Of a stretch of 64,000 nucleotides of DNA, positions 56,473-64,000 are shown one piece after another. The position numbers and the translations under genes were made by a program. The DNA is from Lachnospiraceae bacterium (GTDB lineage: Bacteria > Bacillota > Clostridia > Lachnospirales > Lachnospiraceae). The stretch covers positions 87,310 to 151,309 of the forward strand of contig JAILRA010000018.1 in the NCBI GenBank assembly GCA_024698715.1, read 5' to 3'. Each line of letters starts with the position of its first letter. Position 1 is the first letter of the stretch. The notes below the pieces were generated by a model. That model searched no databases, was not told where the DNA came from, and saw nothing but the letters and a program-made list of their open reading frames with translations.

Positions 56473-58179
56473 TCAGATGCTTTCACAGCATCTTTTCTGA
56501 TATTCATCCAGCCATTTGAGTTCTCTTTCGTTCATCTCATCCCTTAAGATCAGCTTTTCATCCATAGGCACATACGTCAGGCATTCAAAACATAAGAATC
56601 TTCCATCTGACGTCTCACATTTTTCCCTGACCAGAAGAATGTTTTCAATCCTTATGCCGTATTTACCCTCTTTGTATATTCCGGGTTCGTCCGAAACAAG
56701 CATTCCGGGTTTTAATACAGTATCTTTTCCGTTTGGACGTGAAAGCCATCTGATAGCATGCGGGCCTTCATGAACCGACAACATATATCCGATTCCGTGT
56801 CCGGTTCCGCATTTATAATCGTCTCCTTCTTCCCACATGGGTTCTCTTGCAAGTATATCAAGATTTATTCCGGTACAGCCTTCAAGGAAAACTGCATTCA
56901 TAAGACTGAGCATTCCTCTCGCAACCCTCGTATAATCATGTTTCATTTCATATGTAGGATTTCCGATCGCAACGGTTCTTGTAATATCGGTGGTACCGCC
57001 CTTCCATTGTCCGCCGGAATCGAAAAGATAGAGATTGTCCTTTAAGATCATCGAACATGCATCTTCTTTTGATTCATAATGCATCATTGCGGCATTCGGA
57101 CCGGATGCGGATATTGTTGAAAACGACAGATCGTAACAATCTTCTTCGGAAAGCCTCATTTCATCAAGCTTATTCATCGCTTCAAACTCATTAAGGGATG
57201 TAATATCCACCGAATTTATCCAGTTTATGAATTCCGAAACGATCTTATTGTCTTTTTTGTATGCTTCTTTTATATTTCTGATCTCCGTTTCGTTTTTAAT
57301 GGATTTCAGTAAAGAAACACCGCAGTCATCGTTAAAGATGTCCGTATTTTTATCACTTAAAATATGTGCTGCAGTCAGAGGAGTCTGTTCAAATTTAAAT
57401 GCCACACTCTTACCGTTCGGAATTTTACGAATAAAATCGGAAAAGAGATCATAGTCATATATTTTAATTCCGTCTTCGGTTAATGAATCTAATGCTCTTT
57501 TTATAAACAGGAAACATTCTTCGCGTGTTATAACAATATAAGAAAAAGCCACCGGATTATGTTCTATCGCTCTTCCCCTTATATTCATGATCCACATATT
57601 GGCATCAAGAGCCGAGGAAATATAGTAATCATAATTCCTTGAAACCATTGTTTCCCTTATTTTTTCTATTTTTGAATTACGATACTCGCCGCACAGTTCA
57701 ACAGACAGTTCTTCCACAAAATCATCCGCATTCAGTTCCGGATAGGGCTTTGAAAAACATTTTTCATATGCATTCAAAAATACAGAGTTATCCTCATCCG
57801 CAAGTTCGATACCATAATCAAGATATTCTTTATACGAAAGATTATTTCCGTAACAGCAGAATACATTTCCTTCATTCTTAAGTTCCGTTATAAAACCCTT
57901 CAGGCTCGGATATCCAGGAGTTGAAAGCTTCATGAGTTTGATCCCGGTACCCTTAAGTTCGTTTTCAGCCTGAATAAAATAACGGCCGTCGGTAAAAAGA
58001 TATGCATCTTTTAATCCCAGGATCAAGGTTCCGTTCGAACCGGTAAATCCTGAGATAACAGTTCTGAATTTATAATGATCATTAACGTATTCACTCATAT
58101 GAGGATCGCAGTCCTTATAAAGGAAGTAGTCAATGCCCCTGTTTTTCATTTCATTTCTAATATAATCCAAAAAATTCAT
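56473..58179 (-). CDS. Xaa-Pro aminopeptidase (M24B, PepP-like)
   Basis: 568 aa, three-domain aminopeptidase P type. Two creatinase-like N-terminal domains (about 1-290) precede the pita-bread M24 domain (about 300-530). The five metal ligands are visible: two Asp (LYLFDSGGQWKGGTTDITRT), His (GTGHGIGYML) and two Glu (DEPGIYKEGKYGIRIENILL). It removes N-terminal residues before proline. It is cytosolic, with no signal peptide. AGAGG precedes the start. Both neighbours have separate transcription signals. Confidence 0.93.
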   Translation of the reverse strand: MNFLDYIRNEMKNRGIDYFLYKDCDPHMSEYVNDHYKFRTVISGFTGSNGTLILGLKDAYLFTDGRYFIQAENELKGTGIKLMKLSTPGYPSLKGFITELKNEGNVFCCYGNNLSYKEYLDYGIELADEDNSVFLNAYEKCFSKPYPELNADDFVEELSVELCGEYRNSKIEKIRETMVSRNYDYYISSALDANMWIMNIRGRAIEHNPVAFSYIVITREECFLFIKRALDSLTEDGIKIYDYDLFSDFIRKIPNGKSVAFKFEQTPLTAAHILSDKNTDIFNDDCGVSLLKSIKNETEIRNIKEAYKKDNKIVSEFINWINSVDITSLNEFEAMNKLDEMRLSEEDCYDLSFSTISASGPNAAMMHYESKEDACSMILKDNLYLFDSGGQWKGGTTDITRTVAIGNPTYEMKHDYTRVARGMLSLMNAVFLEGCTGINLDILAREPMWEEGDDYKCGTGHGIGYMLSVHEGPHAIRWLSRPNGKDTVLKPGMLVSDEPGIYKEGKYGIRIENILLVREKCETSDGRFLCFECLTYVPMDEKLILRDEMNERELKWLDEYQKRCCESI

Positions 58180-58223
58180 ATCGACCTCTTATGTAAACTT
58201 TTTATTAACTTTGATTAATAGTT

Positions 58224-58252
58224 TTGAATAATATTTTTATATATGTTATAGT
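58224..58252 (+). promoter_or_regulatory. Putative promoter of citrate synthase gene
   Basis: TTGAAT (58224-58229), a 17-nt spacer and TATAGT (58247-58252), about 80 bp before the chosen start at 58332. Confidence 0.55.
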
Positions 58253-58331
58253 ATTAATGATGCGTTTTGAAGTTATGTTTACCAAAACTGTCACTTGAAT
58301 GACAAATACTTACTTGAGGGGGATTCTGAAT

Positions 58332-59696
58332 ATGTCATCATCAAAACACAGCGAAATAACTCCTGATATAATCAATCTTGCCGATAAGTGTTATGAAAAA
58401 AGTATCATCGACAACGAATTATTCATAAAATACGATGTAAAACGCGGGCTCAGAGATTTAAACGGACGAGGAGTTTTAACCGGTCTTACTCATATATCCG
58501 ATGTACGTGCCAATAAGATTGTTGACGGCGAGCAGATTCCTTTGCCCGGCGAACTTTTTTATCGCGGTTATAATGTTAAAGATCTGGTTAAAGGTTTCAG
58601 TGAAGATAATCGATTCGGTTTCGAAGAGATAGCTTATCTTTTGCTTTTCGGCGATCTTCCCCGAAATGATGAGCTCGAAAAATTCTGTACAATACTGGGT
58701 GAATATCGTTCTCTGCCCACCGGATTTGTGCGCGATATCATCATGAAAGCTCCGAGCAAGGATATGATGAATACGCTTGCAAGAAGTGTGCTCACACTCT
58801 ATTCATACGATGACAGAGCAGACGATACTTCTCTTCCCAACGTATTAAGACAGTGTCTTCAGTTGATAGCTTTATTTCCGGAGTTTGCGATATACGGTTA
58901 TCAGGCATACAGTCACTATCATGACGGCAATTCTTTGTTCATTCACAGGCCCAATAACAATCTTTCGACTGCAGAAAATATACTATCACTTTTAAGGGCC
59001 GACAGCAAGTATACATCGCTTGAAGCCAAGCTTCTTGACCTTGCTCTTGTTCTTCATATGGAACACGGCGGCGGTAATAATTCCACGTTCACCACGCACG
59101 TGGTCACCTCAACATTAACAGATACATATTCGGCAATCGCTGCCGCTCTCGGTTCTCTTAAAGGTCCGCGTCATGGCGGCGCGAACATCAAAGTTGTTCA
59201 GATGTTTGAGGAAATGAAAAACGAAGTAAAAGACTGGACCGACGATGAAGAAATAAGCAGCTATCTTCTAAAACTTCTTCACAAAGAAGCATTCGATCAC
59301 CAGGGACTCATTTACGGTGTAGGCCATGCTATTTATTCAACAAGCGATCCCAGGGCCTGCCTGTTCAAAAAATATGTTGAAATGCTTTCAAAGGAAAAAG
59401 GTCTTGAAGATGAATTTGCACTTTATTCAAAAGTCGAAGATCTTGCTCCGAAGATCATCGCTTCCGAAAGAAAAATGTACAAGGGCGTATGTATAAATGT
59501 CGATTTCTATTCAGGTTTTGTATACAATATGCTCGGTCTTCCTTCGGAACTGTTCACGCCGATGTTCGCTATCGCAAGAATAGTCGGATGGTCAGCACAC
59601 AGACTTGAAGAACTTTCCAATAACGGAAAGATAATCCGTCCGGCATATAAGCCTATTATGGATGACAAGATCTATGTTCCTATCGTAAAACGATAA
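58332..59696 (+). CDS. Citrate synthase
   Basis: 454 aa from the ATG at 58332, preceded by GAGGGGGAT. An ATG at 58299 would add 11 residues without a ribosome site. It condenses acetyl-CoA and oxaloacetate. Visible motifs: RGLRDLNGRGVLTGLTHIS near the N-terminus, LALVLHMEHGGGNNSTFTTHVV (His/Asn region), GSLKGPRHGGANIKV and the catalytic-His YGVGHAIYSTSDPRA, plus FYSGFVYNMLGLP. Its N-terminal extension and GGGNNSTF motif are those of the longer Clostridia/Lachnospiraceae form. No other TCA gene is nearby; glutamate synthesis is the likely use. A terminator follows at 59745-59769. Confidence 0.94.
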   Translation: MSSSKHSEITPDIINLADKCYEKSIIDNELFIKYDVKRGLRDLNGRGVLTGLTHISDVRANKIVDGEQIPLPGELFYRGYNVKDLVKGFSEDNRFGFEEIAYLLLFGDLPRNDELEKFCTILGEYRSLPTGFVRDIIMKAPSKDMMNTLARSVLTLYSYDDRADDTSLPNVLRQCLQLIALFPEFAIYGYQAYSHYHDGNSLFIHRPNNNLSTAENILSLLRADSKYTSLEAKLLDLALVLHMEHGGGNNSTFTTHVVTSTLTDTYSAIAAALGSLKGPRHGGANIKVVQMFEEMKNEVKDWTDDEEISSYLLKLLHKEAFDHQGLIYGVGHAIYSTSDPRACLFKKYVEMLSKEKGLEDEFALYSKVEDLAPKIIASERKMYKGVCINVDFYSGFVYNMLGLPSELFTPMFAIARIVGWSAHRLEELSNNGKIIRPAYKPIMDDKIYVPIVKR

Positions 59697-59705
59697 TGAT
59701 AATTA

Positions 59706-59737
59706 AACAGCACGTAAGAATTTTCTTACGTGCTGTT
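59706..59737. repeat. Perfect inverted repeat after citrate synthase
   Basis: AACAGCACGTAAGAA and its exact reverse complement TTCTTACGTGCTGTT meet with a two-base loop. It lacks a T-tract on either strand. A second hairpin with a proper T-run follows 8 bp on, so this first stem may be an mRNA-stabilising or processing element. Confidence 0.7.
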
Positions 59738-59744
59738 CTGTCTA

Positions 59745-59769
59745 AAGAACCTGATCGGGTTCTTTTTTT
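59745..59769 (+). terminator. Intrinsic terminator after citrate synthase
   Basis: AAGAACC and GGTTCTT form a 7-bp stem with loop TGATCG, followed by a run of seven T. Confidence 0.85.
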
Positions 59770-59790
59770 ATACTGTTTTTTACGGTTCTC

Positions 59791-61134
59791 TTATTTGGGA
59801 ACTATGGTCTTCAGATCGTATGTAAGCGTCATATATTTATCTTCCGACACTTCCTGCCAGGTTGTAATGATCCTCTGTGCTATCTGTCTGGAATCTTCCT
59901 CATCGGCATTCATCAAAAGAGTTACATACTGGAATGAAGAATACTGAGTAGTAACATCCCCCATTCTCAGAGAAACGACTATCGCTCTTTCAACCTGCTG
60001 CATTGCTTCTTCAAGCATTTCAGTCGTAAGTTTGTCCGGACCCGAATGAGTCAGGGTAAAGAGTATCATCCATACCGTCTGATTGGATCTTGCGATTGTT
60101 CTCTGAACAAAATGAACGATATTCTTGAAACCTTCGTACTCAACTCTCAAAGCTCCGTTCTCGTAGTTCTTCTCTTTCATGAAGCCTTCCAGCCTTGAAA
60201 GATCGACCTCACTGTTAAAGTTTTCTATCGTCGAGTTCAAATATTCTTCACGCTGTTTATAAAAATGGAAATTATCCTTTCCGTTTTGTTTTACATAGTA
60301 AAGCGCTTTATCCGCCCTGTGATACAGAGTATTAAAATCAACACCGTCATCGGGCGCAACGGAAATACCGATTGACACCGAAGGATTATATGAAAGTTCG
60401 GAACCGTCACGCATTTCGTTATGAACACAGACAAGTATCATATTGCAGTATGAATTGATCTCATCGTCAGAATAATCGCCCTTAAGAAATACAGCGAACT
60501 CGTCACCGCCTATTCTGGCAGCCAGGTCTCTGGGTCCGACATTGTTGGCGAGTATCTTCGCAAATTTACAAAGAACATTGTCGCCGAACACATGACCATA
60601 GGAATCATTAACCACTTTAAAATTATCAACATCAAGTAAAAGGAAAATACCTTTATTCTTTGTCAAAAAGTATTTTTCTATATCATCTTCGATAAATTTT
60701 CTGTTCCAAATTCCTGTGAGCGGATCTTTTTTGGCGGAATTGGAAAGATTCCTTCTTAAATCTTCTATCTGAAGGATTTTTTCAATACGCGAAAGCATGA
60801 TCTCCGGTTCAAAAGGTTTTAGGATAAAATCCATCGCCCCCATTTTAAGACCTTTAATCTCACTTTCCCTCTGGTCGTCCACTGTCAGAAATACAACGGG
60901 AATATTGGCGGTTTCATTATTAGCTTTGATACGTTCAAGAGTTTCGTATCCGTCCATACCTGGCATTCTTACATCCAGAAGAATAAGATCCGGTCTGGCT
61001 TTCTTAAGAAAATCCAAAGCCTGAGCACCTGATTTTGCCATTGAAAGCTGATAGTTATCCTTTAAAACATCAGCGGCAACTTTTAAATTTGTAGTTACGT
61101 CATCGACGATTAAAATATGTTTCTTTCGATCCAT
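59791..61134 (-). CDS. REC-GGDEF response regulator with a degenerate second GGDEF-like domain
   Basis: 447 aa. The receiver (about 5-120) has the phospho-acceptor Asp in LILLDVRMPGMDGYE (about 53) and Lys in LKPFEPE. A diguanylate cyclase domain (about 130-290) has FLLLDVDNFKVVNDSYGHVFGD and the catalytic ARIGGDEFAVF; an RxxD inhibitory site is not evident (PRDLAAR precedes it). The C-terminal part (about 320-447) looks like a second, degenerate GGDEF fold: SLRMGDVTTQYSSFQYVTLL with IAQRI after it, where GGDEF has become YSSFQY. The GAGGATTGT ribosome site precedes the start. It would make c-di-GMP on phosphorylation; its kinase is not adjacent. Confidence 0.9.
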   Translation of the reverse strand: MDRKKHILIVDDVTTNLKVAADVLKDNYQLSMAKSGAQALDFLKKARPDLILLDVRMPGMDGYETLERIKANNETANIPVVFLTVDDQRESEIKGLKMGAMDFILKPFEPEIMLSRIEKILQIEDLRRNLSNSAKKDPLTGIWNRKFIEDDIEKYFLTKNKGIFLLLDVDNFKVVNDSYGHVFGDNVLCKFAKILANNVGPRDLAARIGGDEFAVFLKGDYSDDEINSYCNMILVCVHNEMRDGSELSYNPSVSIGISVAPDDGVDFNTLYHRADKALYYVKQNGKDNFHFYKQREEYLNSTIENFNSEVDLSRLEGFMKEKNYENGALRVEYEGFKNIVHFVQRTIARSNQTVWMILFTLTHSGPDKLTTEMLEEAMQQVERAIVVSLRMGDVTTQYSSFQYVTLLMNADEEDSRQIAQRIITTWQEVSEDKYMTLTYDLKTIVPK

Positions 61135-61220
61135 ACAATCCTCAAAATTTCAGTCAAATAATTATAGTTATGTGTAGTAACTGCTAAACAAAAAATAATC
61201 ACAAGTTAATCGGAATAATA

Positions 61221-62714
61221 TCAGTTAAGTTTCAAAAAACTTTCAACTTCATTGATCATTGCATCTTTTTCACATACTGTATCGTGAAGAATTGCGGCAT
61301 TTCTGATATCGTTAACCGCTTTGGGTATTTCAATACCGGAAATCTCGTTGAGTCTGTCAACAAGAACAAAATCATCTTCGTCATGCTTAATACCGTCAAT
61401 CGCGGAAAGAACAGCTCTTGAAAACTTATAAGGTGATGCTGTGGAAACTATCACCGTAGCCGAATCATCTTTTGTTTCCTTAAGATAATCTTCATAAACA
61501 GCACTTGCAACAGCAGTATGAGTATCAATAACATATCCTGTTCTGTCGAATACATCCTTGATCCTGTTTCCGACCATTACTTCCGAAGCAAATCCACCGA
61601 CAAAACTCTCATCAATAAATCTCTTCATTTCGTCGGTAACCTTATATTCACCTTTTTCTTTAAGGTCATTCATAAAAGCAAGATTTTTTTTTGCATCGCT
61701 TCCGCATGAAAGATAAACGAGTCTTTCAAAATTGGAAGAAATAAGTATATCCATCGAAGGAGAAGTTGTAAGAATGAAATCTCTGTTTCTGTCATATATA
61801 CCGGAATTAAAGAAATCAAACAATACTTTATTCTCATTTGAAGCACAGATAAGTTTATTTACGGGAATACCTATCCTTTTGGCAAAATAGCCTGCAAGAA
61901 TGTTTCCGAAATTTCCTGTGGGAACTACAAAATTTATCAGGTCACCCTCTTCGATCTTTCCGTTCTTTAAAAGATTAGCGTAAGCATATGCATAATAAAC
62001 AACCTGAGGGATCAATCGGCCGATATTGATTGAATTTGCGGAAGAAAATCTGTAGCCCGCTTTGTTGAGTTTCTCATTAAACTCTTTATCCGCGAATATA
62101 TTCTTAACACCTGTCTGCGCATCATCAAAATTGCCGTTTATTCCGACAACTTTAACATTGTCTCCGACCTGTGTTACCATCTGTTTTTCCTGAATGGCGG
62201 AAACTCCGCCCTTTGGATAAAACACAATGATCTTAACGCCTTCCACTCCGGCAAAACCTGCAAGTGCAGCCTTTCCGGTATCGCCACTTGTTGCAGTAAG
62301 AATAACTATATCTTCTTTGATATCATTCTTTTTGGCTGATACTTTCATAAGGTAAGGCAGGATTGACAGAGCCATATCTTTGAAAGCTATTGTTGACCCG
62401 TGAAAAAGTTCCAGGTAATAAGCCTTATCAACAAAAGACATCGGAACTATCTCTTCAGTGTCGAATTTTTCATCGTATGCTTTATCTATACAGTACTGAA
62501 GTTCTTCTTTGGTAAAATCGGTAAAAAAGAGCTTCATGATCTCGTAAGCCACGCCCTTGTAATCAAGTTTTGATAAATCTTCAAGACTAATGTCCAGTGA
62601 AGGAAAACTTTCCGGAACATAAAGACCGCCGTCATCAGCAATACCTTTGGTGATCGCATATGAAGCGCTTACTCTGTTCGAATCGTCCCTAGTGCTTTTA
62701 TACAGAATTTCCAT
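61221..62714 (-). CDS. thrC: Threonine synthase
   Basis: 497 aa from the ATG at 62714, preceded by AGGAG. An ATG at 62768 would lie within the promoter. This PLP enzyme converts O-phosphohomoserine to threonine. Visible are the N-terminal YKSTRDDSNRVSASYAITKGIADDGGLYVPE, the PLP-lysine motif LFHGSTIAFKDMALS (about 107), the VILTATSGDTGKAALAGF loop and PTGNFGNILAGYFAKRI. It is the longer, yeast-type form. A TTGACA promoter lies at 62748-62776. No T-box or threonine attenuator was recognised. Confidence 0.95.
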   Translation of the reverse strand: MEILYKSTRDDSNRVSASYAITKGIADDGGLYVPESFPSLDISLEDLSKLDYKGVAYEIMKLFFTDFTKEELQYCIDKAYDEKFDTEEIVPMSFVDKAYYLELFHGSTIAFKDMALSILPYLMKVSAKKNDIKEDIVILTATSGDTGKAALAGFAGVEGVKIIVFYPKGGVSAIQEKQMVTQVGDNVKVVGINGNFDDAQTGVKNIFADKEFNEKLNKAGYRFSSANSINIGRLIPQVVYYAYAYANLLKNGKIEEGDLINFVVPTGNFGNILAGYFAKRIGIPVNKLICASNENKVLFDFFNSGIYDRNRDFILTTSPSMDILISSNFERLVYLSCGSDAKKNLAFMNDLKEKGEYKVTDEMKRFIDESFVGGFASEVMVGNRIKDVFDRTGYVIDTHTAVASAVYEDYLKETKDDSATVIVSTASPYKFSRAVLSAIDGIKHDEDDFVLVDRLNEISGIEIPKAVNDIRNAAILHDTVCEKDAMINEVESFLKLN

Positions 62715-62747
62715 AATAGCTCCTGAATATTTAATAAGATAAATGAA

Positions 62748-62776
62748 ATTCTGAAACTTCGTTAACAAAATGTCAA
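62748..62776 (-). promoter_or_regulatory. Putative promoter of thrC
   Basis: On the minus strand a perfect TTGACA (62776-62771), a 17-nt spacer and CAGAAT (62753-62748), about 35 nt before the thrC start. The rest of the gap from 62777 to 62925 holds AT-rich sequence in which no other element was recognised, apart from a TATAAT (62926-62931) that may serve the rightward leader/AP2 genes. Confidence 0.6.
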
Positions 62777-62970
62777 TGTATATCCAAAATTTCCCATAAA
62801 TTTTTAAAATTATATCATAAAATCGGCATTTTTTAAAGGCTTTTCTGTTTAAACAGTCACTTTAAAGAATGATTTTACCGAATAATTCTGACATATCGCG
62901 TATTTCCCGCAATGTATTTTTATATTATAATTCATATAAAAACAGTGATTTATATTTAAAGGACAAAAGA

Positions 62971-63045
62971 ATGACCCTGTTTTATCCGAAGATCACCAGT
63001 CTTTATCTTCCGGTAAACATTGTCACTCTTTATTTGAAATCATGA
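62971..63045 (+). CDS. Predicted 24-aa leader peptide overlapping the AP2 gene
   Basis: ATG at 62971, with AAAGGA seven bases upstream, opens 24 codons ending in TGA at 63043-63045. The stop overlaps the AP2-protein start as ATGA. The peptide (MTLFYPKITSLYLPVNIVTL followed by four more residues) is hydrophobic. The downstream gene has no ribosome site of its own, so this ORF probably couples ribosomes to it. A TATAAT at 62926-62931 could be the -10; the -35 is unclear. It is too short for family assignment and could also be a chance ORF. Confidence 0.5.
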   Translation: MTLFYPKITSLYLPVNIVTLYLKS

Positions 63046-63815
63046 GTTACAAAGGAATCTTTTTTGCAAAAAAGAAAAACGGTAGCGAATATTGCAGAGT
63101 ATCTGTTACTTCCAAAGGAAAGCATATTTCCCTTGGAAGTTTTGAAATACTTGATGAAGCATTAAAATGCAGAAAAGAAGCAGATGAAATCCTTTTGTCT
63201 GAAAATCTCACGATAGATGATTACGATAATTCATATTCTCTTTCATTCGAAAAATTCGTGATCCTTATCAATTACCGCGATAACGGAATTTATATCCCGA
63301 ATCCGATCTATTTAAGTACAAACCTGATTTACTACTATCTGGATAAGGATACCGTACTTAAATTCGACCGCGACGATCTTTTCTACTATTCCACGCATAA
63401 GATATGCAAAAGAGGCAATCACTTATTCTGCTACGAATACGGTAATCAGATAAGCATAAACGAAAGATACTCGATCCCGGCATACGCAATAATCGGAAAA
63501 GATTACAGATTCATAAACAATGACATATACGATTTTCGCTATTCCAATATTGAGATAATCAACAGATATCACGGAGTAAGAAAAAAGATCAAAGATCGCA
63601 AAACCGTTTACGAAGTAAAGATCCATCTGAACGGATATATTAAGATAGGTGAATTTGAAGATGAGATAACGGCAGCCATAGCCTACAACAAAGCAGTGGA
63701 TCTTCTCAAAAAAAATAACTCTAAAGATTTCATTCAGAATTACCCGGAACTTAACGCAAAAGAGTATGCGGCCATCTATTCCGAAATTCAACTTCCCGAT
63801 AAATTATATACTTAA
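63042..63815 (+). CDS. Two AP2-like domains flanking a decayed HNH-like segment
   Basis: 257 aa, cytoplasmic, basic. Residues about 3-50 (YKGIFFAKKKNGSEYCRVSV...ISLGSF) and about 177-235 (YHGVRKKIKDRK...IKIGEFEDEITAAIAYNKA) each fit the AP2 fold: three strands with a GV/GI start and LGxF/IGEF, then a helix. Between them, about 155-175 (YRFINNDIYDFRYSNIEIIN), is a match to the C-terminal half of phage-type HNH-AP2 homing endonucleases (DH-N-D-L-DNR-x-NL). The DH metal/catalytic pair has become RF, so nuclease activity is doubtful. DNA binding is inferred. The start has no ribosome site and overlaps the leader ORF stop. A terminator follows, then a probable IS left end. Confidence 0.7.
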   Translation: MSYKGIFFAKKKNGSEYCRVSVTSKGKHISLGSFEILDEALKCRKEADEILLSENLTIDDYDNSYSLSFEKFVILINYRDNGIYIPNPIYLSTNLIYYYLDKDTVLKFDRDDLFYYSTHKICKRGNHLFCYEYGNQISINERYSIPAYAIIGKDYRFINNDIYDFRYSNIEIINRYHGVRKKIKDRKTVYEVKIHLNGYIKIGEFEDEITAAIAYNKAVDLLKKNNSKDFIQNYPELNAKEYAAIYSEIQLPDKLYT

Positions 63816-63824
63816 ATCTAAACA

Positions 63825-63858
63825 AAAAGATCGGATCTTTTTCAAGACCCGATCTTTT
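63825..63858 (+). terminator. Intrinsic terminator after the AP2-protein gene
   Basis: AAAAGATCGG and CCGATCTTTT pair perfectly, with an inner TCTT/AAGA extension around TTTC, and the right arm ends in four T. It closes the leader-AP2 transcript. Confidence 0.8.
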
Positions 63859-63861
63859 GAT

Positions 63862-64000
63862 TATGGGTCGTGACCCTGTTGAGCTCGCGAAGCGTGCGAA
63901 ATATAAACCACCCGCTATGCGGGTGCGCGGTGTGTGTTATACAAAAAAATCACCTTTCCGCTATAATGAGGTTGTTCAAGCCAAACAAATAGCGAAAGGA
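63862..64000 (+). mobile_element. Probable left end of an IS200/IS605-type element (partial)
   Basis: The last 139 bases are unlike the surrounding sequence in composition and structure. GGGTCGTGACCC (63865-63876) is a short palindrome. CACCCGC TAT GCGGGTG (63909-63925) is a perfect 7-bp hairpin like the subterminal hairpins recognised by TnpA. Further on, CCTTTCCGCTAT (63953-63964) pairs with ATAGCGAAAGG (63989-63999), hiding an AAAGGA ribosome site at the very edge; IS200 tnpA is known to be controlled by such a stem. TTGAT (63857-63861) would be a plausible target site. The tnpA ORF would start just beyond the window, so the call is inferred. Confidence 0.5.

Overview
The window reads as a chromosomal segment from a low-GC Gram-positive anaerobe of the class Clostridia, most likely Lachnospiraceae. 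The basis is the AT-rich, Firmicutes-type promoters (TTGACA/TATAAT-like with 17-nt spacers), strong GGAGG ribosome binding sites, a tRNA gene without encoded CCA, and the gene repertoire: Fhs/FolD, Rex, ATP-type PckA, TmcAL, a PFL/UPF0210 protein with its ACT partner, a long FtsA-like protein and an SLH-anchored surface protein. No rRNA, CRISPR array, prophage or plasmid replication gene is visible. Most of it is ordinary core genome; the accessory interest lies at about 29-31 kb, 42-50 kb and 62.7-64 kb.

Layout. 1-12.9 kb is a long leftward run: yebC, metY, a GT2 glycosyltransferase, a polytopic GT-C-like membrane protein, ftsK/spoIIIE, fhs, folD, a zinc-ribbon/TPR membrane protein and the start of an NfnA-like flavoprotein. 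12.9-16.5 kb is rex, a coiled-coil protein, nnrD and a CorC/HlyC protein. 16.6-18.9 kb is serC-serA with its own promoter and terminator. 19.1-24.2 kb carries a 6-phosphogluconolactonase-like propeller, a VanY-type carboxypeptidase, tgt, yajC and an L,D-transpeptidase. 24.3-28.2 kb is a rightward potABCD polyamine importer with an intrinsic terminator between potC and potD. 28.2-31.6 kb holds trpS, a GH13 debranching-enzyme homologue that has lost its catalytic residues, and a small membrane protein. 31.7-33.3 kb is a DUF1292 protein and tmcAL. 33.3-41.6 kb is a leftward run: anti-sigma-like protein, polA, coaE, FtsA-like, WalJ-like hydrolase, ACT, PFL.

A tRNA-Leu(CAA) at 41.7 kb abuts a giant leftward surface-protein gene (41893-50535). 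It encodes a signal peptide, four DUF6273-like/Ig-like units, six MBG-like repeats, InlB-type repeats and three SLH motifs. One in-frame TAA at 43120-43122 separates the repeats from the SLH anchor. Next come a response regulator, histidine kinase and lipoprotein operon, a small membrane protein, pckA, an aminopeptidase P, citrate synthase (rightward), a REC-GGDEF protein with a second degenerate GGDEF-like domain, and thrC.

The right end (62.9-64 kb) has a short leader ORF that overlaps, ATGA-style, a protein with two AP2-like domains around a decayed HNH-like segment. It is followed by a terminator and what looks like the left end of an IS200/IS605-type element, with a 7-bp hairpin and an SD-sequestering inverted repeat. 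The strongest candidates for something not routinely described are this leader/AP2 pair, the GH13 pseudoenzyme and the stop-interrupted SLH protein.
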